From contig JAQGEQ010000232.1 in NCBI GenBank assembly GCA_034620365.1, positions 682,001 through 746,000 of the forward strand: a stretch of DNA of 64,000 nucleotides, written 5' to 3'. Positions 56,401 through 64,000 of this stretch are shown in pieces (within the stretch, counting starts at the first letter, position 1; each line of letters begins with the position of its first letter). Made by a program: the position numbers and the translations under genes. The notes below the pieces were generated by a model that was not told where the DNA came from, did not search any database, and saw only the letters and a list, made by a program, of their open reading frames with translations. Source of the DNA: Pegea sp. RAD2-039 (lineage: Eukaryota > Chordata > Thaliacea > Salpida > Salpidae).

Positions 56401-57809
56401 ACAGTGGATTTGAAATTAGAAATATCTTTCTCAATAAATGTATCGTAATTTTCATCACAAACTTCATCAGGTAGTTCCTCAATAATTTCCTTCCTGAAAA
56501 TTGAATTTCAAAAAAAAATCAATAAATTAGAGATGAAGTTACTTTTTTGGACTTTCGACAACTTGGTTTAGAAGTGGGGCAACTACAGCAGTTGGTGGGT
56601 TCCTTGTCACGTGACTAAACATCAAATTAATTAGATCTTTCAACACCAACACTTGAAAGTTACCTTAAAGATGTTTTTTCAGGTTTTTTGTTGTTGATTT
56701 GAGGACGATTCCAAAGTGGTGGTTCTGGTTTCGATGGTTTGCTTACACTAAAGAAGATATTTGATAAAAACTCCTGGAGGTTCTGAGACTTACTTTTGTT
56801 CTGGTTTTCTTCGGATCACTTGAAATGATTTGACTTCTTTTTTATGAACTTCACAATCCTGATTAGATGTGATCTTCGTCGGAACCGGGATCTTTACTCC
56901 ACGATTTTTCATCTCAGCTAAGCGTTTCGCTTTCACTTCACTTGGTTTCAACATCCGTTCTTCTTCCTCATCTTCTGGACTCTTTACTTGAGGAGCTGAT
57001 CTTCTTACCTCCGGAGGTTTTCGATTTATAAACGCAGCAGATGAGTTTGATCTAGTAGCTCCTCGAATAACTTCATCTGTGGACTTTTTCGGGTGATTTA
57101 ACCTTCTTTCAAACATCTTTACATGTTTCTCATTTAACTGAGGAACAGTTACATCATCTCTCCTGGTTGATGAGGAAGATCAGATCATAAGAAGAAGCTG
57201 GAAGTTGCTCTTACTTTTTACCAACTCCAAACTTAAAAGGTTTAGGCTTCCCATCTCCTCCAGGAGGTAGATTAATTGATGTCCGATTTGATCTGTTGGC
57301 TGGCTTCATTAATTTCTTTTTCTCATTGGGTCTATTTCGATCACTACAAACGCTTCTGCTTCTAGAGACCTATAAGTGATAAAAATCATCAGTTTTTGTC
57401 ATCTACATTTGCCTGAAAGCATTTATCAATTTCTAGAAACTATCATTTAATGAGCAATCATCATCATGCTATAAAAGTATTCACAAAAGCAACAAGAAAT
57501 TCAAATTCAATCTAAATATCCAAGACATTAATAAAATCAGAATCTTACTCTAAGACTTTTTTCAGGTTCTACTTCTTTAGACTTGTTTTGGGATGAAGAA
57601 GGGACATTTAATGAAGGTTCAGGATTGTTTTCAGTAGGTAATTGTTGGGCTGATTTAGATAAAGATTTTTTTTTAATTAAAGCTAAATTTTTGTGAAGTT
57701 TTTTATTGGGTTCTTTAGATGAAGTTTTTGAATTTTTATTTTTATCTGTTAATTTTGAAGAGTTTTTATCATTGAGTTTATTTTTAGATATTTTAATTTC
57801 TTTTACCAT
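53451..57809 (-). CDS. RASSF: RASSF1/5-type Ras-association adaptor with C1 and SARAH domains
   Basis: Predicted 719-residue protein. Minus-strand exons: 57809-57549, 57369-57215, 57162-56794, 56747-56664, 56614-56543, 56493-56246, 55866-55738, 55519-55371, 54980-54930, 54487-54377, 54186-54052, 54002-53864, 53755-53640, 53591-53451; all 13 junctions agree in phase. Residues 1-400 are basic, Ser/Pro-rich and probably disordered, far longer than in RASSF1 or RASSF5. Residues about 405-455 form a C1 zinc module with ligands in the order H-X13-C-X2-C-X14-C-X2-C-X4-H-X2-C-X7-C. An RA domain follows (about 545-670: GFIRVSMNLQRP, FKIVDNPKKFALYERF, RKMLPKERPLYLRLL, FVLQENES). The C-terminal helix WNNFSATELTNFL onward (673-719) is the SARAH domain, which in this family pairs with Hippo (MST) kinases. 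RASSF class is firm; orthology to RASSF1 versus RASSF5 is open. Confidence 0.95.
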
Positions 57810-60800
57810 CTTCTTAGTTAGCTGATATCATTTAAAAACAAATTAAAACACCAAACAACCTGTTAATCATAAATCAAATTTAACTTAAATAAAATCAACA
57901 AAACAAAATAGTCCACTAAAAATTGAAAAAAAAACATCATTCTTATAAAGAAACTCTTAAAAAGAACTCTTTTATAAAGAAAATAATGATGTACATCTTA
58001 AATATAAAAATAATAATCTTTTATAAATGCTATGTTTAAGGAAAAACTTATTAAATTTAAGCATTAGAAAAATAAAGCTGCTAGAAATAATTAGTTACAA
58101 TACTATGTTATAAAACAAAAGCATTTTTTAAACATCACAGCAAAAAAGTAAATAAAAAATTTGATTTTATATAAACAATTTATATAAAACTCAAACTAAA
58201 ACAAAATCTATTTAAAGAAGTTAACTAAAAGCTAATATACAATCTTGAGTTAAAATTGAACATATAAAAATGATAATAATATCTTTAAAATCATCAAAAA
58301 TCAAATCAACAAGACATATATGCGATTTATTTAGCCTCTGAAAATATTATCAGATCATAAAATTAAAGTTAGAATCACTCTAAAATGTTTTGATTTAAAG
58401 CAAGATAAAAAATTAACAGCAAAATAAAAATCAAGCAAAGCAAATTTTAAAAATCTTATTAAATTTTATTGTTAAGCAAAATTGCTAATAATAAAGCACA
58501 TGCTGTTAAAACAATACAAATAATAACATAATAAAAATAATAAGAAATATTGTTGGTTGCAAAATTTGACTATAAACTAAATTACAGTTTTTAGGCAGTT
58601 TCTTGGCAGTTTCAATAGCATTTGTTACATGAAACATATACCTTTAAAAATCCGACAGAAGAAAATATTTGTGTTGACTTGATGAAGATGATAATAAATT
58701 AATTAGAGTGATAAAAAATAAAGTGTCAATGAAAAGTTGGAGCTCTGTAAGAAATCATTATAAACTAAAAATTTTTTAGGTAGCTTATCAACAATGTTTA
58801 CATTAAAATAAATAACATTTATTTAAAAACACATAAATTTCAAATATGAATTAATAATTGATAATTAAAACAATTTAGAAATTGTTACATAACTTCACAA
58901 AAAAAGTGTTTACAGACTGAATTATAAAATTTATAACTAAATATAATTAAATTAAAAAATGAAAATAAATCATTTTATTGGGAGTCAAGTTAACTTAATC
59001 AAACAAATAAATATTGATAGCTCTATATTGAAAAACTAACAATTTTATTATAATAAAAATGCTACAAAATTTTAATTAAATATAACATTTTAGAACAATT
59101 TGATAATTAAAATAATAAAATGAAGGAGTCCCAATTATAAAAAAAAGTATAAATAAGATAAAAAGCTTTATAAGAGTATCTTAAACTCTAGAAGAAGTAT
59201 TTCAACTTTTTACTAAGGTAAGATTTAAGTTAAGAAAAAAGTTTAGTTTTGAGTTATTGTAAACAACAAATAATTAAATAGTATTTTTATTTCATAAAAC
59301 CATGCAAAGTTATTATCATTTTTAAATGATATTTTCAAATCATAAAATTGACTAATACCTTCAAAAAGTTAATAGCTATTTGAAATAACTTAGATGGAAA
59401 AAACAAATTTTAATAGAAAAAGAAGTATTACTATATAAATCTGGGTCTATAAGAGATGATACTATTGCTAAATAAGCTGAAATAAAAAAAAATTATAAGA
59501 AAAACTTAATCTTTAGTCAAAAATGTATACTAAATACAATTTTAAGTAAAAATTAAATTTTTTATAATATGCAGAGTATTCTAAAATCATTTATAAATAT
59601 AATTTATAAATATTTTACATTTATAAAAATATTTGAATAAAACAGCTGGCTCTGAAAAAAATCTTAAAATATTTATTTCTAATAACTAAAAAATTGACAA
59701 GCAAATGATTTCTATAAAAATATTGCTCATTAGTAATACAATAATTACCAAAAAACAACACACACTGCAATTTATTATTTAATATCAATGTCAATAATAC
59801 CGACACTAAAGTTATCTTTAAATATAGAATTCTGAATATAGTCGACTTTGAGTGTAATGAAATTAACAATTTTAAAACACCAACTCAAGTACGTAAGGAT
59901 ATTATTTATAAAAATTTTGGCTGCTATTTAGGTCAATTCGCCCTGCCAGAAATATTTTATAATTACCTTGTGCAATTTCCAGTTCAATTACAAAATCGAA
60001 AAGCTGAAATGAAAATATTGTTTCATAATGAATTTTATAAAATACAATTTAAATCAAAATATTTATGTTTTTATTTATTGAGAAAAAAATTAAATTCTTT
60101 TGCAAATACAATGATAGTTTACCAACAATATAAGCTTCTTGTATAAACTCACTAAAATTGAATACAAAATTCAAATTCTATAATTTCAAATCTATGTGCT
60201 TGTTTGACTTTGAAATAAGTAATTTCGCATAAAGCACCAACAAAGGCAAGTAAACAGAACATTTTGATAAGAAGTATATGTGTCAATTTGCCCTAAAATT
60301 TGTTATCAGCTAACACAGTTAAGGAGATTAAGCAAAAAACTATCATAAATACATCCTCTTGTTACACTTGGTGATCTAGAGTTCTTATGGCTCGCTGCAA
60401 GCGCTGATACCTTTATGGTAGTGAATACTTAAAAAGTTTTAAAGTTAATAAAATAAATCTAGAAAGCTTGATGTAATTTTAAAGCATTTTTTTATTGTAA
60501 GAAAAATTTGGTAGGAGTTCTGTACTTTCAAAATAAGATAAACAAAAATTAACCGATCTAAAAAAGTTTGTACCAAACTATTTCTTAGTTTGATAGGGTG
60601 TATTTAAAAGTTATTTTATGAATTGATGGTACTCAAGTCTCAATTAGCCCAAAAAATTGTTTTTTAAACTTTTGAAATGTTTTCCAAAAAACATTTTTCG
60701 TATTTTACATGAAGCTTTATTAATTTGTCATTCAAAATCAAAAACAACTTTGAAATCAAATTTTTTATTTCATTATATTACTAAGAAAAAGAAAAGGTTT

Positions 60801-61993
60801 AGATAGTAATTGCATACTAGATAATAAAAAGATTGTATCTTGAGAAGTTCAGTAATATAGTAATAAGAATTGTTTGTTGAGAATACGGTCTGTAGTATCA
60901 TACTTTATGATCTTGATCAAAAAATTAAATGATCTCATCAATAATTAAAGTAGTTCAACATTACAGCATAAAACACCAAATACCTGATGTATTTTAGAAA
61001 TATAACAAAGACTATCTGTATATAACATATTTTATATAAATGAATATAAGTTAAAATTAAGCCAAGTCAGTTTCTTTTTTATATATAAGTATACATAATC
61101 CATTTAAATAAACCGCCATATTTATCCATTTTGCAAAGATTCTCAAAACAAATTAATAAATCAAAATAATTCTCTTAACTCATTGCTTATCTTAATTAAA
61201 TTGTATTTTTTATAAGTAAACTCAATTTATAATTACTCTTAAACAAGTTATATTTTGAAAAGGAAGTAGTATTAAGTAGTAGCTCTTATTGAAAATCAAT
61301 CAATTATTGATTAATACTTTTTTATTTTTCTATATTTTCTCCATTCTTTTAATAAATTTTATAATTTTTTTCTATTTTATTTGTAATTATTAGTGTTCGA
61401 ATTTCAATAAGTTTAAATTTCAGCAGTCAGAAATTTTCTGAATAAAAATATATTTATGAACTGAATTTTTAGAATGTTTTTATCTTCTATATAAAACTTT
61501 TTTTTCTTCATACAATTATAAAAATATTAAGCATAACAGTTTAATAGTTTCTTTTCTGATAAACAAAAATCTTTTATTTTTAATTGGATCTGATTCTGAT
61601 GCCAAGCTAATAAATAAGTATAATGTGAAGTTGTTGTTTACTTTTTGTATTTTGTTTATCTTAATTTTGATAGTTGAATATATCATTGAAAGCTCTAAAA
61701 AAATATTTAGAATTTGAAAATTTGATGATGCAAGCACTTCTAGCTATTAATAAAAAAGTTGCTGTTTTTATGATTGGACTGATGTCAAAGAAGTAAATTA
61801 GATAAATAGAGAAAATGAATTGATGTACTTTTATTGATAACTTTGTAGATCTAAAAGATAGATATTTGGTTAATTGTTAGAGATTGAAACAAAATGATTT
61901 CTAATTTTAAAAAATCTAAATAAATTTTTTTATGAAATAATATTTTTTAGTATTTTTTTTTATTTCTACTGATATTAGAAATGATACGCTAAA
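57810..61993. other. Intergenic, very A+T-rich
   Basis: Between the divergent RASSF (-) and huntingtin (+) genes. No gene or repeat recognised; open frames at 59621-59869 (-) and 61516-61737 (-) have A+T-driven composition. A small less A+T-rich patch at about 60350-60420 (CTCGCTGCAAGCGCTGATACC) does not fold as a tRNA by eye. Confidence 0.55.
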
Positions 61994-64000
61994 ATGGAAA
62001 AGTTAATGAAATCAATAAACTCTTTAAAGTTTTATTATGGAAGATCAAATGTTGAAAAGATGTAAGTAGAACTTTCAAATAATTCTTTATAAAAATGAAT
62101 TAAAACTTATTAAAAATTAAACTTTGTTCCTAGTGAAAAAGAATTAGAAGTTAAAGATAGACAATTGCATTGCAATGTCATTGTAGATCTTTTAGTTGGA
62201 TCTAACTCCATTAAAATGACTTCAGCTCAACAAGGCTTAATTGGTAATCAAGAGTTTTGTTGAAATTGGAATCTGACATTTGAATATTTGATAGGTCTGT
62301 CTACTGAGGTGTTGCTACAAAGTTGTGCAGACTCAAATGCAGATGTACGATTAACTGCAAATGATTGCATCAATATATTATTAAAATCCATTAATTCATC
62401 TCATATTCATCGGATTCTCATCGAATTATTTAAGGAAATACGGAAAGTAATTTAGTATTTTGAAAATTGACTTTAATTGTAGATAAATATTTCCACTAGC
62501 TCATAGTTTCTTCAAACTAAAAACTCTCAACATCAATCTATTAGAAGTTGGCAGCTTGTGTAGAACTAAACCCTACAGTCATTTAACTTTAAGAACTATA
62601 TCTAAATATCTAAATAGTGGAGATAATAATGCGCATGCGCAGACAACTCCATGCTGAAAGTTGCTCCCTGCTGAAAACTCACTTTTGATACTCAGAATGG
62701 ATCTTCACGGAGTTTGAAGGTTGCTTTGGATCGCTTCTCGCATCTTTGCAGAAACATCCGACCCATCAAAGCCCGCCCTTTTATCCTTAATCTACTCCCT
62801 TGTTTTGCGAGGATCTCAACTAGAGATGAAGATTTTATTCAAGATCAACTTCTTGCTTCCATGAAGGTATCTTTGAATAAAATTGACTCCTGAATAACAA
62901 AAGTATCTTCAGATGGTCTTTGGAGTTTTGGGATCGTTTGCTAATGAGCAGGAGCTGCAAATTCTGGTTGTAGCCTTCTTAAAGAATCTTTCATCTGGAT
63001 CCCAAGTAAAGAGAAGAATCTCTGGATCGTGTCTTCAGATCATCATTGAAAATTCTCGAAATTCTTCCAACTTACTTTGCTCTTTACTCTCATCAATAAG
63101 AGGTTCTCATCTTGTATTTATCTCACCACCAGAGGGCGCTGTAACTTGATTTTTTAGATATTCTATTACAACGTCTACATGATCGTAATAGCTCCATTGG
63201 ATGTCTTCATGCTTTCCGTCAACTTGCTCCTCTTCTAACTTATCATCAGGACTCCTCGAATGTTGATGAAGACATCTTTAGAGTAAGAAATCTCAACTTT
63301 CATAAATTACTTTTGAGATTGACTCATCTTCATTTAGATCTTCTTCTTGGGACTTTATTTTACATCCAGTTCTGATCATACTGTTGTCACATCTGCTCTT
63401 GAACTTATTGAACAAATCTTTGTTTCATTTCAAATTCAAATTTCTTCGTTACTATCAACATATGAAGCTTTTCAAAAGTTTGATATCTACTCAAGTGATT
63501 CATTAATCTTTCACTGGATTCTTATTTGATTCTTTATTTAATTACAGTCATAAAACAAAGATTGAATCTCAAATCATCCACGATTCAAACTGCAGAGTCT
63601 GACTCAATTCAATCAGATGTAAAAAAACTGTTAGATTCGATAATAGATAAAGTTGTGAGTCTTCATGAAGAACAAGATGATGTCTCTATTCATAGCAACA
63701 AATCTTACGATAATTTAAAAGATCAAAATATCTCTGAGAATAGAATAACAATTGATTGGTTTTTTGTTGCAAATCAACAGGAACCTTTATTATTATTTGC
63801 AAGATATTTATGTCAAAAGTAAGAAAGACTCATCTGGTTACATCTACTGATTCATCTTTTGCAGGTTTCTGTTAACACCTATAAAAGGACAATTGATCTC
63901 AAGTTTTGAGGTCAGTTCGAGTGATCTTTAGTAGGATTCTTACTACTTTACTCTTTGTAGGTCCGAGTTAGTATTAAGAGTTTGACTTTAAACTGTTTGG
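61994..64000 (+). CDS. HTT: Huntingtin, N-terminal part (continues past window)
   Basis: HEAT-repeat scaffold protein of vesicle transport and autophagy. Exons: 61994-62061, 62134-62243, 62295-62446, 62696-62866, 62913-63102, 63158-63282, 63338-63494, 63548-63818, 63865-63910, 63961-64000 onward; phases agree (the 63494 donor, GTGATT, is the weakest). The start MEKLMKSINSLK matches the huntingtin N17 helix, but no polyglutamine or polyproline follows; the protein goes straight into HEAT repeats. Strong family matches in order: DVRLTANDCINILLKS, FKEIRKNGSSRSLKVALDRF, ARPFILNLLPCFAR, VFGVLGSFANEQELQILV, DHTVVTSALELIEQIF, and FLLTPIKG with VRVSIKSLTLNCL. The 443 residues seen reach a point well over 600 residues into the human protein, so the linker between the ALELI and FLLT parts (exon 63548-63818) is much shorter than in vertebrates. 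Confidence 0.94.
62630..62641. promoter_or_regulatory. Perfect NRF1-type palindrome in huntingtin intron 3
   Basis: TGCGCATGCGCA is an exact palindrome that matches the known NRF1 consensus YGCGCAYGCGCR. It sits in a 249-bp intron (62447-62695), not upstream of the gene, so function is uncertain. Confidence 0.45.

Noticed and set aside
60350-60420. RNA gene in a less A+T-rich patch
   Set aside because: No cloverleaf, no snRNA or rRNA motif recognised by eye.

Overview
This is an A+T-rich (roughly 70% or more) window of an animal nuclear genome. All recognisable genes are split by GT-AG introns and encode metazoan proteins: a fibronectin III/zona pellucida receptor, a nidogen-domain secreted protein, a protein kinase N, a mitochondrial uncoupling-type carrier, a RASSF tumour-suppressor-type adaptor and huntingtin. 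Many introns are only about 45-60 bp, while a few exceed 3 kb. The mix (NIDO and ZP matrix proteins, galaxin-like repeats, huntingtin without polyglutamine) suggests an invertebrate, perhaps tunicate, xenacoelomorph, cnidarian or similar. The sequence alone does not let me name the phylum.

Layout. 41-5793 (+): 3' part of an FN3-ZP transmembrane protein whose cytoplasmic tail holds 15 copies of a 12-residue acidic repeat. 9066-16665 (+): secreted protein of NIDO, Sushi-like, unassigned and galaxin-like Cys-rich parts. 18387-18804: a 5'-truncated LINE tail between exact 18-bp target-site duplications. 20013-23025 (-): an SH3BP2-type PH-domain adaptor with proline-rich repeats and no SH2. 23-35 kb: gene-poor, with a diverged dispersed repeat in inverted orientation (26483-26625 and 29977-30140) and one doubtful small gene (30983-31392). 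35191-39499 (+): a complete protein kinase N of 20 exons. 39.5-45.3 kb: no gene seen. 45270-46313 (-) and 46665-48464 (+): an orphan gene head-to-head with an uncoupling-protein-like carrier. 49011-50078: a 34-bp satellite with higher-order structure, next to a decayed LINE reverse transcriptase (about 50110-51060). 53451-57809 (-): a RASSF1/5-type protein with a long basic N-terminal extension. 61994-64000 (+): first ten exons of huntingtin, cut by the window end.

The gene models were built by hand by matching open frames, splice signals and intron phase. In all main models every junction is phase-consistent, except one unresolved junction in the first gene. The genes do not form one pathway. 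PKN (Rho effector), RASSF (Ras/Hippo adaptor) and the PH adaptor are signalling proteins. The two genes at the left are extracellular-matrix or cell-surface proteins.

The most unusual signals are: the palindrome TGACGTCA found 12 times in the window, eight of them in a 3.4-kb stretch of the PKN gene and nearly always inside its short introns; the NIDO/Sushi/galaxin architecture; the higher-order 34-bp satellite; the young LINE insertion; and a carrier whose first matrix signature has Trp where a basic residue is expected.
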